Shown in pieces: positions 27,201 to 36,800 of a stretch of DNA of 64,000 nt. The notes beneath the pieces were generated by a model. That model was not told the DNA's origin, made no database searches, and was given only the letters and a program-made list of their open reading frames with translations. Each line of letters begins with the position of its first letter. Positions within the stretch are counted from its first letter, which is position 1. The stretch lies in contig JAZQFN010000047.1 in NCBI GenBank assembly GCA_045539515.1, forward strand, positions 26,878-90,877, read 5' to 3'. The position numbers and the translations under genes were made by a program. The stretch comes from RGIG8748 sp045539515. Lineage in GTDB: Bacteria; Bacillota; Clostridia; UMGS1810.

Positions 27201-27764
27201 AAGTTCTGCCTTGGTTGTATATACTCTGGGGTGTTCCTTGGGAATTCTTGACATAAGAGTATCAAGATCGGGAACAGTAAATTCATAGGCATCGGGCTGA
27301 ATCCTGAAACGTCTGGAATCAGACCATCCGCCATCTTTGCCGTTTTCGTTAAATCTTACAGACCACCAGTAGTTTACGCCTGTTTCAAATGTGTGTTCAA
27401 AGTTATAAAAGTTTGTTGGAATCTTTTCCTTTTTATATACTATGTTTTCAAGATTCTCATCGGAGCAAACTATAAGATCATAGTAATCTGCTTTGTCGTT
27501 ATTTGGCCACATAAAATCCGGTGGATTCTGCTCACTTACATACATTTGCTCCGGTCTGAAGGGAGTATGAGGAGAAAGCATTGTAGCAGGTACATAGAAT
27601 TCAAATCCTGCATCTGTCCAACCTTGGTCATATATATTTGGATTATTATAATCATAGTGGGGATATGGTACTATTCTGCCATCTGCTTTGGATGCCAAGG
27701 CAGTTACCGACATTGTTAAAAGCATACACAATACAAGTATAATGCTTAATATTCTCTTTAACAT
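24258..27764 (-). CDS. secreted heparinase II/III-type polysaccharide lyase with C-terminal CBM-like domain
   Basis: 1168 residues; signal peptide MLKRILSIILVLCMLLTMS...ALAS. N-terminal DUF4962-like sandwich (NPPDFMWPNNDKADYYDL), an (alpha/alpha) toroid with the 'HGWTAYGYIGVAGVALYGE' region, then the beta-sheet domain with FNHSHPDQNSF near residue 560 and TGAHNTITV, the hallmarks of heparinase II/III lyases. From about 1030 a CBM6/35-like module starts VMVEAEDATEFPQGAA. Such enzymes cleave uronate-containing chains (heparin-like, alginate, pectic) by beta-elimination outside the cell. Its ATG overlaps the upstream stop codon by one base. The substrate is not known. Confidence 0.88.
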   Translation of the reverse strand: MLKRILSIILVLCMLLTMSVTALASKADGRIVPYPHYDYNNPNIYDQGWTDAGFEFYVPATMLSPHTPFRPEQMYVSEQNPPDFMWPNNDKADYYDLIVCSDENLENIVYKKEKIPTNFYNFEHTFETGVNYWWSVRFNENGKDGGWSDSRRFRIQPDAYEFTVPDLDTLMSRIPKEHPRVYTTKAELENFRTLADSDSNAAAIKKFYVEFAEAEIQKELNIPDNIPDLTPEEKLADPAWGNKIWQRAADAYSPAIKLAFAYLLTGDERYARRAIDVMVACSKWDTYGATSYKNQDQIHREIMLNFAVGIDWCWDVATESERKTIIDHVLKRMDDMEYLVGQIRKIPYDSHGWTAYGYIGVAGVALYGETPRAEKWLKEIIPSYIAFLPPWSNQDGGWGQGTSYWKYSSQTNRDPMDVFKRAGIIDLYQKTWQKNEYLWALYAASPTSYGTFGDQSTDNNIQGPYSQYYHELLYGIAANVDDPEIAGVSRWLADHYGYNNNEMQMYLNTEGAKVDTIVPVDYPLSHEFSDIGWVVMTDDLVSKDKIQLTMKSSFFGSFNHSHPDQNSFIIQAYGEELATKSGYYDAYHTAHDSGFTRKTGAHNTITVATNKGQKDDSVTAKGAITAFLNHTDFDLATGDASMAYPLTLDYAERHIIYIRPDIFVVIDDLDSYEEKEEKYEWWLNSEVDMEVYDGGELAGCRMTNGAAILDTMVQYPKDITTYYNNTFALSDMITINPTGSFASSPVQRRVWFETEPLDETKMIVTMDVHRAGTQARYVDTQYFDEYVKMTFEDGTVLYVNTNADESKQVVAGNITFTGAAVAYRDESIMLVSGTYLKEGDTELIKCDEIASVVVGRDEIGISTIVDNVISINSKSDYINGISDVRDDKGNLMSSAWGIEIANNGEFAEFKCQADNYSLLANGKEIVTDTSVAANVTVMVDGVESANTEISGYTRRDGTSLYTGKVTVPYGKYEVVTIPEGASYGGYVEGQTTYLDSVDVTTTNAQNVIELRSVSSVVAGIKGQGGGVTVDELKDKLAVMVEAEDATEFPQGAAIYSTRAFLSNGKGVQLHNTVGESAYYTLNVKEAGYYDIAVKYVAWEKEITERGFAINGSNYVLALPQTVDYGALPENWKYVIGDNNIYLEPGSYVLAVEAMEGMWNYDYLGLVKR

Positions 27765-28969
27765 CAGTTATTTCCCCCTTTCGTAATTAATGCTGTATTT
27801 GTATTTACATCATAGCTCATATCGGCACCGATAGCTCTGCAAAGTGCATCAAGGGGTACGTAGAGCTGATTTCCGCTGACTATCGTAGCATCATTCAAGC
27901 TAACCTCTGCTCCATTAACACTTATTGCACCTTCATTTTCGCCTAGCACTATCTTTGTGCCACCGGATGTAATGATATGTTCACCATTCTTCCTGGAATA
28001 GCCCAAATTAAATATCTCGGCAAAATTCTTTGCAGTAATCATTACACTTCCGCCATGTGCCACGTAAGGCTTCTTTGATGTGTATTTATATACCCCGTTT
28101 AAGGTAATGTTGAGTTTGTTCTTTACCGGGTGACTTACAGGTATTGGAATCTTTTTCTGAGGTACGCCCTTAATGATATCTGCGTAAGGATCTTTCCCTG
28201 AATTTGCAAGAGTTGTTTTAACACTACGAACTCTTACATAGTCAATTACATACTTACCACCATACATAGAGGTTTGCAAAGCCACACTATTGATATTCTT
28301 ATGACTAACACTACTATCACAATATCCTCTCTGGAGCAATACATTTCGGTTTCCGGTTGTTTCATTCCACAAGGTGGCATCTATATGAGCTCCTTCATTT
28401 TCGGGATTGAAATCTATTATGTATGTGAGAGTGTACCATGCATCGTGATTGATTATTACTCCCTCCATCAGTGCTTCGTCCTCGTAACCGTAGTTAAAAC
28501 GAGTTCTTCCGTCGGAAGATGCTACAGCCACACGAGAAATAAGCCCCTTACCGCTGTTTAAGCCGATAACAAAAGAACAATGTGTACACTCATCAGGTTT
28601 TAAGTACTTATAGCGTACTGTTATTTCGGTTATACCTTTCTGTGCAGGAAAGTTTATGGTAGCATCAACGCCGCTATATCTCTTATCAAAGGAAATGTCA
28701 TCAAGTACAAGGCAGTTTTTGGTATAACCGGGAAGTACCTCATACTGCTCGGTATATACATTGGTTGCTCCTGGTATTACAGTTTTGGGGAGCTTACCTT
28801 TATCAACTTCGGTAAAATCCTCAAACAAAGCATCGGTTGTTGCACTGCGCACAGGGCCGCTTTTCTTTACGACCGCTTTGGGGTCTTTTCTCATAGGCTC
28901 TGCATTTGCTATAGTGAAGAATGAAAGCACCAATGCAAAAGCCAAAAGAAGTGACAAAATCTTTTTCAT
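27764..28969 (-). CDS. exported LamG-like plus stalk-domain protein
   Basis: 401 residues with signal peptide (MKKILSLLLAFALVLSFFTIANA). A LamG-like domain at about 45-255 begins ALFEDFTEVDKGKLP and contains 'EVLPGYTKNCLVLDD', 'GITEITVRYKYLKPDEC' and 'FNYGYEDEALMEG'. The C-terminal 125 residues are a copper-amine-oxidase-N-like stalk domain ending LYVPLDALCRAIGAD. Both parts align along their length with the C-terminal 350 residues of the protein at 20614-24045, a clear duplication. Translationally coupled to the secreted lyase, so it likely helps to bind or position that enzyme's substrate. Confidence 0.8.
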   Translation of the reverse strand: MKKILSLLLAFALVLSFFTIANAEPMRKDPKAVVKKSGPVRSATTDALFEDFTEVDKGKLPKTVIPGATNVYTEQYEVLPGYTKNCLVLDDISFDKRYSGVDATINFPAQKGITEITVRYKYLKPDECTHCSFVIGLNSGKGLISRVAVASSDGRTRFNYGYEDEALMEGVIINHDAWYTLTYIIDFNPENEGAHIDATLWNETTGNRNVLLQRGYCDSSVSHKNINSVALQTSMYGGKYVIDYVRVRSVKTTLANSGKDPYADIIKGVPQKKIPIPVSHPVKNKLNITLNGVYKYTSKKPYVAHGGSVMITAKNFAEIFNLGYSRKNGEHIITSGGTKIVLGENEGAISVNGAEVSLNDATIVSGNQLYVPLDALCRAIGADMSYDVNTNTALITKGGNN

Positions 28970-29003
28970 TATTATTCCTCCTATCGTAGTAAACTTAAAG
29001 GGT

Positions 29004-31874
29004 TTATCGGATAATCTCTACAATTGTTTTGGGTTCACCTGCATATGTGTGTACATATACAAATGAAGCCTCACTGCCTGTTTCTTTGTAGCCTTTAAGT
29101 TCATTGTTCTCAATAGAAGACACTTTGAATTCATCTTTTTCGCTGTCGTCATAACGCATAGATTTGCATGTTGCCGTAGCGTAATAGAGATATTCACAAT
29201 CTTCAATAGTTACATTTTCCAAAATTGGTTCATCATGCTCCCAATTTCCGTTAAAGTTATTGTTGTAGTATACAAATATTGCTCCGTTTAAGGTTGTGAA
29301 TACGTACCCCTTTCTGAATGCCGGTGTTGAACCATGGCTGCCTGTATTTGGGTATACTGTTCCGTTTTCTATGGAAGGTCTCATATAGAATTTAAACTTA
29401 CCCACATAGCCTTTATGATCCAGCTCATAGCGCACAATATCCCCTACCTTAAGGTCGGAGGCAGAAAGCTGTGTGCTGTGGAAGCCTTCAATTTTGGAAG
29501 GAACATTTCCGTTTTCGTCTGCTACAGGGTCGGGAGCACCGGCAAATACAGAACCGTTCTTAAAGGAAAGCTTTACATTACCGTTTACGGTAAGCAGGGT
29601 AACAGCATCTATTTCTTCACCGTCACCTCTTGCATCTATCATCTTAGACACTCCGGTAACAACAGCAAGATTTGTAACGCCCCTCATGCTTTCGCTAAGG
29701 ACAATCTTGCCTTCAGAGGAGCCTGTACCACCAATGCCTACAGGAGCCGCTACAAAAGAGGATGTTAACTCTTCATCGGAATTAAAGAATGCCCATGCAC
29801 CTTCAGAAACGGTAGTATCATGCATCACATTGGAAGTGAATTTAACATAGGTATATTCATCCGTATCAAATACAACTTCAGGATTCTCAGATGTAATTAC
29901 AGGATAGCGGAGCATCATTGTATTTGCATTGAGACAAACTCTCGGTCCAAGTATAAAGTAATTGGAATACCGTCTGAAGTAAGGTGCACTTTCGTACACA
30001 CCGTAAAGAGTATTACCATTAGTTTTGGGGGTTTCTCTTGTTGCGAGATTTGCTGAATCCTGCATGATTGTATCTATGGAAGTGATTTTTCCGTTACTGT
30101 TTATGGTATATAGCACAACAGAACATCTTGTACCGGAAGGTGCTGCGCCTTGATAGAATCTTGCGGCTGCTGTTTCAAGTTGTTTCAAAAGTGATTCATC
30201 GGTAGCTTTATATCTCACACCGTCAACCTTAACATTTGAGGCACAAGGATAACGAACAAGTTCTCCGTTTGTTGTGTAGATAAGGAAGGAAAGGGTCTGC
30301 TCAATTGCGCCCTCGGTATCTGCAACAGCAATAAAACCGTAATTGGCTTTAACTGCTTCGCTTGCAACTGCATCCACAACTTTACCTTTAACATCCAGGC
30401 GGAGAGTCAGATTCGCACCGGGTTTTAATAAATCACCTGAACGTTCTGAGACTTCTTTGCTCAACTCGTACCGCTGACCGGATACTGTAATGTATTCATC
30501 GTCTTCAAGCTCATCAATTTCTCCGGATATAACTTTGGTGCTTATGTAGGCTCTTCTGTATATATGTGCGGAATCCTTTGTTTCGTCATAAACAGATAAA
30601 ACTGCATTCTTTACAACTTCTTCCGCTTCTACTTCCAAACCCTCTTCGTTATACAAAACAACGTAAGGTTCATCTGTGGTATTGTCCAGTACCAATGAAG
30701 TAATGACACCGTTTTCCTTAAAGTATACAATACTGTTTGCAGGGTCAAAATGATCCACAACTATATTTTTGTACACATCAAGAAATGCAACATCATATTT
30801 GCCGTCTCCGGTGTTATCCAGAAGTTTTAATGTTCCGGATTTCCCTTCGTGCAATCCATCGGTAAGTGCCTGACCTGTTGCGGTACCGTTATAGATAACT
30901 GCTATACCCTTCTTGCAATTGTATTTTTTAATCTTTTTTCCATCTGTTGTATAAGCTCTTATACATGTATTTTCAATATCTGTTATATCTTCTACATCAA
31001 TGATAATTTCCTCATTGTCTGTTGTTGGTTCAAGATAAATAACCTTATCTTCTCCATGCCTTGGAGATACATAATAAGCTTTCACGTTGTAACCAAGGTA
31101 ACTGTACGGATCTTCTATCGCTCTGGATTCCAGAGAAAGGCCATCCACTTCAATATGAAAAGGAAGAACGTCGTTGTCACCTATGAGTTTTGACATATCA
31201 ACTTCCACAACACCCTCAGCTATCGAAATTCCAAAAGCCGTGGAAAGAAGTGTTGTACCCGGTTCAACCTTGTACTCACTTTCCTCAGAACCGGAGGTAT
31301 AGCTCTGAACCATTATATCCGCATGCAGTGCATTGTACAATAGAAGTACCGCCTGACCTTTTGTAATGGCGGAAGAACTCATAAATTCTTCTGCACCGTC
31401 TGAAATATCTGCCTGATTTGCTACTGTGATATAACCCGCAGGATATCCTCCCATAGAATCTGCCTTAGGACCATATCCCAAAGTCTTTACAATAAGAGCA
31501 ACTGCTTCTTTAGAAGAAATAGACTCATTTACACGAACCTTGCCGTCGCTTCCGGGAGCTATAATTCCTATCTTGTAAAGTGTTTTGGTCCATCCTTCAT
31601 ACTCTGCTCCTGCATTAAGATCACTGAATACAGTTTCTTCGGTAAGTGTTTCCGGATAACCATTTGCTTTGCAGAGAAGCTTATAGAATTCACCTCTGGA
31701 AATAGTATTATTTAAATCTTCCGCTGTATACCCGGCAATATCAAGTGCTGTAATAAGACCGTTTTCCTCTATGCCGTATACAGTATACGAAGCTTCTTCA
31801 GCATGGACAAGGACACAAGCAAAAAGCATGGAAACTGCAATAATTAGTGCCAGAACACGTGATATACTCTTCAT
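29004..31874 (-). CDS. SLH-domain surface protein
   Basis: 956 residues, signal peptide MKSISRVLALIIAVSMLFACVLVHA. Residues about 35-190 hold SLH-like repeats: 'ISRGEFYKLLCKANGYP ... FSDLNAGAEYEGWTKTLYKIGIIAPGSDGKVRVNESISSKEAVALIVKTLGYG', and a third repeat 'ITKGQAVLLLYNALHADI'. SLH repeats bind pyruvylated secondary wall polymers. The remaining 750 residues are beta-rich without a known catalytic signature; the phrase 'DNTGDGKYDVAFLDVYKNIVVDH' looks like a Ca-binding loop. Between the other SLH protein (18 nt) and the stalk protein (34 nt), so one operon of cell-wall-bound proteins. Confidence 0.82.
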   Translation of the reverse strand: MKSISRVLALIIAVSMLFACVLVHAEEASYTVYGIEENGLITALDIAGYTAEDLNNTISRGEFYKLLCKANGYPETLTEETVFSDLNAGAEYEGWTKTLYKIGIIAPGSDGKVRVNESISSKEAVALIVKTLGYGPKADSMGGYPAGYITVANQADISDGAEEFMSSSAITKGQAVLLLYNALHADIMVQSYTSGSEESEYKVEPGTTLLSTAFGISIAEGVVEVDMSKLIGDNDVLPFHIEVDGLSLESRAIEDPYSYLGYNVKAYYVSPRHGEDKVIYLEPTTDNEEIIIDVEDITDIENTCIRAYTTDGKKIKKYNCKKGIAVIYNGTATGQALTDGLHEGKSGTLKLLDNTGDGKYDVAFLDVYKNIVVDHFDPANSIVYFKENGVITSLVLDNTTDEPYVVLYNEEGLEVEAEEVVKNAVLSVYDETKDSAHIYRRAYISTKVISGEIDELEDDEYITVSGQRYELSKEVSERSGDLLKPGANLTLRLDVKGKVVDAVASEAVKANYGFIAVADTEGAIEQTLSFLIYTTNGELVRYPCASNVKVDGVRYKATDESLLKQLETAAARFYQGAAPSGTRCSVVLYTINSNGKITSIDTIMQDSANLATRETPKTNGNTLYGVYESAPYFRRYSNYFILGPRVCLNANTMMLRYPVITSENPEVVFDTDEYTYVKFTSNVMHDTTVSEGAWAFFNSDEELTSSFVAAPVGIGGTGSSEGKIVLSESMRGVTNLAVVTGVSKMIDARGDGEEIDAVTLLTVNGNVKLSFKNGSVFAGAPDPVADENGNVPSKIEGFHSTQLSASDLKVGDIVRYELDHKGYVGKFKFYMRPSIENGTVYPNTGSHGSTPAFRKGYVFTTLNGAIFVYYNNNFNGNWEHDEPILENVTIEDCEYLYYATATCKSMRYDDSEKDEFKVSSIENNELKGYKETGSEASFVYVHTYAGEPKTIVEIIR

Positions 31875-31892
31875 TTATTTCCTCATCCTTTC

Positions 31893-33608
31893 TTATTTTT
31901 TAATTAAAACATATATAATCTGTGCTGCCTGACTTCTGTTGCAATTTGCCTTGGGAGCAAAAGTGCCGTCACCCATACCGCTGATAATACCGGAACCTTT
32001 AAGGGAATATACGGAATCCTTTGCCCAGGGAGAAATGTTATCATCATCTGCAAAGACTTCTGTTGCAGGTATAAAAGTCTTTCCATAAAGTGATGCTATA
32101 CGGTCAGCCATAACAGCAACTTCTTCTCTTGTGATGTATCTTCCGATACCAAACTCGGTATCGCTTAAACCTTTGACTACACCTATTTCATATGCTTTTG
32201 ATATATATGGTGCATACCATGCAGAAGCATCCACATCTTCAAAATTAGTACTTTCTGCACCGGTGGTATCTACATTGTATGCTCTTAATAGCATTGCAAG
32301 CATCTCTTCACGAGTAATTTCTCTGCCGGGAGCAAACATATTGTTTCCTATACCGCTTACGATATTATTATCTCTAAGATAGTTTACGGCTTCATTTGCC
32401 CATTCGTAACCCACCATATCGCTAAATCCTTTTACCGGAGCAACTATAGGTGCATAATTTACATATCCGCCGGCACCTGTGCCGCCTCCACCACCGCCAC
32501 CGGAGGAACCAGAACCCTTGCCGGACTCTTTTTCCGAGTCACGGAGTTTTTTGATTTTCTTATTGATATTATCTGAGATAGTCCTGATATCTGTTGCGTT
32601 AAGATCAACTATATATGTGTACAGTTTATCTTTGTCCGAAAGCTTTTCATAATCATTCATATCTAAACCCATATCTTCACCGAAGGTTTCCACCAGAATC
32701 TTGGCATCGCCCCAGGAATTGATTCCCTTGGCAAAAACCTCAATTACACCTTCCCTAAAAGCTAAGGCAACTTCCTCAGCAGTGGTTAACTTCTTACCAC
32801 TGAAAACAGTTTTTGTAAAACTATTCTTCTGATCATTACTTAGTTGTTCGTTATATATTTTGACATAGTCTTCATCAAGGCTGTAATTTTCTTTGTCTGA
32901 TACAACATCACCGATTCCACTATCAAGTGCGGCAATATTCACTGCACGGGAATAAATACTGCCAAACAAAGAAATACTGTCAAATGCTTTTTCATCTTCT
33001 GTAGCCAAATTGTAAATACATTCTGCCAGGAGTGTGGCGTCTACATCTTTGCCCACGGCGTTATAAGAAACAAAAATTACAGCAAGATTGTCCTCTGCTT
33101 TTTCTGCAGTAATCATATCCTCAAGTTCCGATATAGCCTGCTGTTTGTCTTTTTTGCAGCTTTCTTCTGCCAGAGCCATAAGTTCCCTTTTCCTTTGTGC
33201 AGGAACGTGGAATATTTCTTTAACATCTTTGCCGTTAACACGAAGTAAATAATTACCCATGGGCTCGTCCTTCATGCCGGCAACTACTTCAAAATTATTT
33301 TTTTCATCAGATACATTAACGCCCGATGCAACCTGAGTATAAATTACAAAGTCTCTTACAAGCTGCTCTCCGGTATAACCTAACGAGTCAGCCAAAGAAT
33401 CTATTTTCTTATCCTTTTTAAGAAGTTCAACGGTTATAAGATCCCCGTATTTAACATCTTCCATGGAAGCGCAAATTGTAATGCTTTCCTTTGCATCATC
33501 TACTTTTGTATTTACGGTAATACCACTTAGGTTATCCGCTCCAAAAGCTGTTATTGACATAGCAAAAACCAGAGCAATTACAGACAAGATTTTTAAATAT
33601 CTTTTCAT
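31893..33608 (-). CDS. surface protein with C-terminal triple SLH anchor
   Basis: 571 residues; signal peptide MKRYLKILSVIALVFAMSITAFG. An unassigned helical region of about 330 residues (with Glu/Lys-rich segments) leads to a Gly/Ser linker near 368-382, then three canonical SLH repeats: GFSDMVGYEWANEAVNYL...ITREEMLAMLLR, 'NFEDVDASAWYAPYISKAYEIGVVKG...ITREEVAVMADR' and 'VFADDDNISPWAKDSVYSLKGSGIISG...RSQAAQIIYV'. This anchors the protein to the cell wall. First gene of the SLH/stalk/lyase operon and probably its founding wall-attached component. The role of the N-terminal part is unknown. Confidence 0.87.
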   Translation of the reverse strand: MKRYLKILSVIALVFAMSITAFGADNLSGITVNTKVDDAKESITICASMEDVKYGDLITVELLKKDKKIDSLADSLGYTGEQLVRDFVIYTQVASGVNVSDEKNNFEVVAGMKDEPMGNYLLRVNGKDVKEIFHVPAQRKRELMALAEESCKKDKQQAISELEDMITAEKAEDNLAVIFVSYNAVGKDVDATLLAECIYNLATEDEKAFDSISLFGSIYSRAVNIAALDSGIGDVVSDKENYSLDEDYVKIYNEQLSNDQKNSFTKTVFSGKKLTTAEEVALAFREGVIEVFAKGINSWGDAKILVETFGEDMGLDMNDYEKLSDKDKLYTYIVDLNATDIRTISDNINKKIKKLRDSEKESGKGSGSSGGGGGGGTGAGGYVNYAPIVAPVKGFSDMVGYEWANEAVNYLRDNNIVSGIGNNMFAPGREITREEMLAMLLRAYNVDTTGAESTNFEDVDASAWYAPYISKAYEIGVVKGLSDTEFGIGRYITREEVAVMADRIASLYGKTFIPATEVFADDDNISPWAKDSVYSLKGSGIISGMGDGTFAPKANCNRSQAAQIIYVLIKK

Positions 33609-33681
33609 ACAAATTCCTCTTTTTCTTAAAAAATATTTGACTTTTAGATATCAACGTTTAGATATTTTCACACACAATGAA

Positions 33682-33690
33682 ATTATAACA
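33682..33690 (-). promoter_or_regulatory. extended -10 box of the SLH operon
   Basis: TGTTATAAT (complement of 33682-33690) with no clear -35, about 74 nt upstream of the SLH gene start. The gene at 36872 has the same TGTTATAAT at a similar distance. A 16-bp motif (33661-33676) lies just downstream of the -10 and recurs in opposite orientation at 36908-36925. Confidence 0.5.
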
Positions 33691-33774
33691 CATTTGCTTT
33701 TTTGATAAAATAAACAAATATACTCAAAAACTGTAATTTTGTTTCGTCATTTTTATTGTTTTGGTATTTTTATA

Positions 33775-33812
33775 CAAAAAAGTACTGCTCCATTTTATCA
33801 ATGAAGCAGTAC
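33775..33812 (-). terminator. terminator after the cadherin-like repeat protein
   Basis: Stem GTACTGCT...AGCAGTAC (33782-33812) with an inner CATT/AATG pairing, followed leftward by six or seven T residues (complement of 33775-33781). Confidence 0.9.
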
Positions 33813-33827
33813 ATGAAATACTATATA

Positions 33828-36800
33828 TTATTGTTCTACATTGTAATCCAATACGGTATAACCGGAAACCCCGCGCATATTGGGTATCTTAACGGTTACA
33901 GGCCCGTCCTCGGGTATGAATGTTTTTGAAAACATTTCACAATATGGAAAATCCGCGGAGGTATATCCAATGAGATATGCATCATCACTATGAGTATGTG
34001 TCCACCCGTCAGCCTCTAAAGCTTCCTTACGGTATGCAGAATCGGTTATAATCATAACCTTGGCTTCTCTGTATAAGTCAAAGGTATAGAAATCTTCGTA
34101 GAAAGTTGTATCCTTCCAGAGTACACAATACGCATTGCTTCCGCCGTATGCCCAGTTAAGAGCGCCCTGAATCCAATCCTTGCCCTTAAGGCTGTCGTCA
34201 ACCTTAGAGAAGGACATAGTATCGGTAAATCTGTCGGAATAACAACGATTGCCCACCTGAAGATTGGTTTTGTATACAGCTACCTTTCCATCCCAGTTTA
34301 TGGTAGCATCCTTGTAGGTTTCCTTCATCTTAAGATTCTGTAGAGGTGCATCCATGGTAAAATTAATTGTATACACCTTGTCCGCAAAACCTTCGCAACC
34401 CACGCTAACCGTTGCACTGCCGGGGATTTTGCTTGCCTGAGTTATGCTGACTGTGGCATTATCGGCATCGGCTAATTCTGCAGTTACTTCGGGGATGTTA
34501 AATGTGTTGTAGCATTTAACTTCATATTCCAAAGTTTCTGAGTCAAATCCACCCACTGAAACACCGTTAATCTGTATATCGGCAAGATTTCTGTAATCCT
34601 CGGGCTCAGGTTCGGGAGTGTACCCGTAGTCATCATAATCAATAACTACGTAACATGCACTGCCTGCACCAAGATTGGGTATTTTCACTATGGCAACACC
34701 GTCTGTTACATCAAAGTGCTTTGTATATTTGTGAGGATATGTTACCGGTCCGCTTGTATAGCCCACAAGATATCCCTCAGGATTATTTGTGTATTTATAA
34801 CCATTTGCAGTAAGATTTGTCTGCTTATTTACATATTGAGTAATAATATTTATCGTAGCACCTCTGTAGATTTCAAAAGTATAGAAATCATCATAGAAAG
34901 TGGCATCCTTCCAGAGCTTGCAGTAAGCTGCATCGCTACCGTTCTGCCAGTTTAAAGCACCCTGAATCCAGTCTTTTCCCTTTAAATCGGCGTCAACTTT
35001 AGAGAACGACATAGTATCGTTGGCTCTGTCCGAAAAACAACGGTCACCAACCTTAAGGTTCTGCTTATACACAGCTACCTTCCCTTGCCAATCAACTGTG
35101 GCATCCTTGTAGGTTTCTTTCATTTTGACATTACCTGCAAGGTTACCGGAAACTATGTAGTTAATTGTATATGTGCGGCTTTCAGAGCCATCTCGCTCTG
35201 TTGTAACAACAGCTTTTCCGGGAAATTCTGTGGGGTTTGCAACGGTAGCCGTAACCTCGCCATCAAGACCCTCCCAAGTTACAACGGGAGCATCAACTAT
35301 TGCTTTGGATACTTCAACAGTATATTCGTATGTATCTCTTGAAAAGCCATCTATTGCTACACCATCTACAGATAAATTCTTGAGCTGTGCAAACTCAGGC
35401 ACACCTTCGGTAAAGTTTATGGTATACACGGAATCCTCAGCATACTCAGCACTTACGGTAACTACAGCAGCACCGGGAAGACTTGTTGCCTGGAATATAT
35501 CCACTGTAGCCTTGGAATCCTTTGCTACCGCAGTTATAAACGGAATATCTGCACCGTAGGGTACTTCTACATTATATTCGTACTTAGAAGATGCAAATCC
35601 CTCAATAACCTTACCGTCTGTCATAAGGTTTTCAAGCTGAGAGGAAGGCATCTGAATTTCTTCTTCCCAAGCGGGTTCATTCCACACACTCTGAACAAAG
35701 GTATATGCCGTTACACCGCTGACATTAGGTATTTTAACAGTGACTTTCTCGCCTTTGGGGACTCTGTATATTTTGGAATACATATTATTGAACTTAACCG
35801 TATCGGATGCGAATCCAACAAGATAACCTTCATCATTTACAGTATGCTCATATCCGTTTTGAGTAAGGTAATCAGCCTTGGAGGTGGAGTCAGTGATAAT
35901 GCGGACAATGGCATCCTGATTAATATCAAATGTATAGAAATCCTCACAGACTTCAGGATTTTTCCAAAGTGTACTATAAGGAAGACTACCCCCGTTTTGC
36001 CAGTTTAATGCACCCTGTATATATGTACTTCCAACAAGTGAATCATCCACTTTGGAAAATACCATATTTGAGTTACTTCTGTCGGAGAAGCACATATCAC
36101 CTACCTGAAGATCATTTTTTACAAGAGCAAAGGCACTGCCCCAGGCAATAGGTGCATCATTTATGCTGTCTTTCATAACAAGGTTATCTACAAAGCCTGT
36201 TGGAGCGGAAGCATCAAAATTAACCTTATATACCTTACTTATCCCTGTGGCGGTTGTCACTTTAATACTTGCACTTCCGGGGAATTCTACCGGATATGAA
36301 ATATCTATTGTAGAAGAACCGTCAAGAGGTGTTGCCTTTATGTAGGGCAAATCCTTTGAATCATCCTTAATTTTGTAGTTATATTCTGTTTTTTCGGCTT
36401 TAAAACCTTCTATAGGTTCACCACCTACTGTAATGGAAGTAAGATCAGCAGTACCTTTCGGGAACAACGACGAATAAGCCACGGGAGTCATCTCCGAGGC
36501 ATTGTTCCATAGTGTTGCAACGACATAAGAGTCGTCTTCAAGATTTGTAAGCTCAAGCGTAGTTTTAAAAGTCTTCTTAACGCCCGAAGGTACAGAAACA
36601 ACACAGGTGTCCGCTTTGACAATTTTGTTATCATTGTAAAGCATAAGAGCATATATCATATTCTCTTCCGGCTTGGAATCAAATCTGATAAGTTCTATTG
36701 TTGAAGTAAGAACTTTTCCTTCTATAAGCTCTGTTGCATTTTCGTTGCCATAGGTATACACAATAGTACTTACAACAACATCTTTATTTGCTGCAAATGC

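Noticed and set aside
20614..28969. Copper amine oxidase activity in the stalk proteins
   Set aside because: Only the N-terminal-type stalk domain is present; the catalytic oxidase domain with topaquinone motif is absent.
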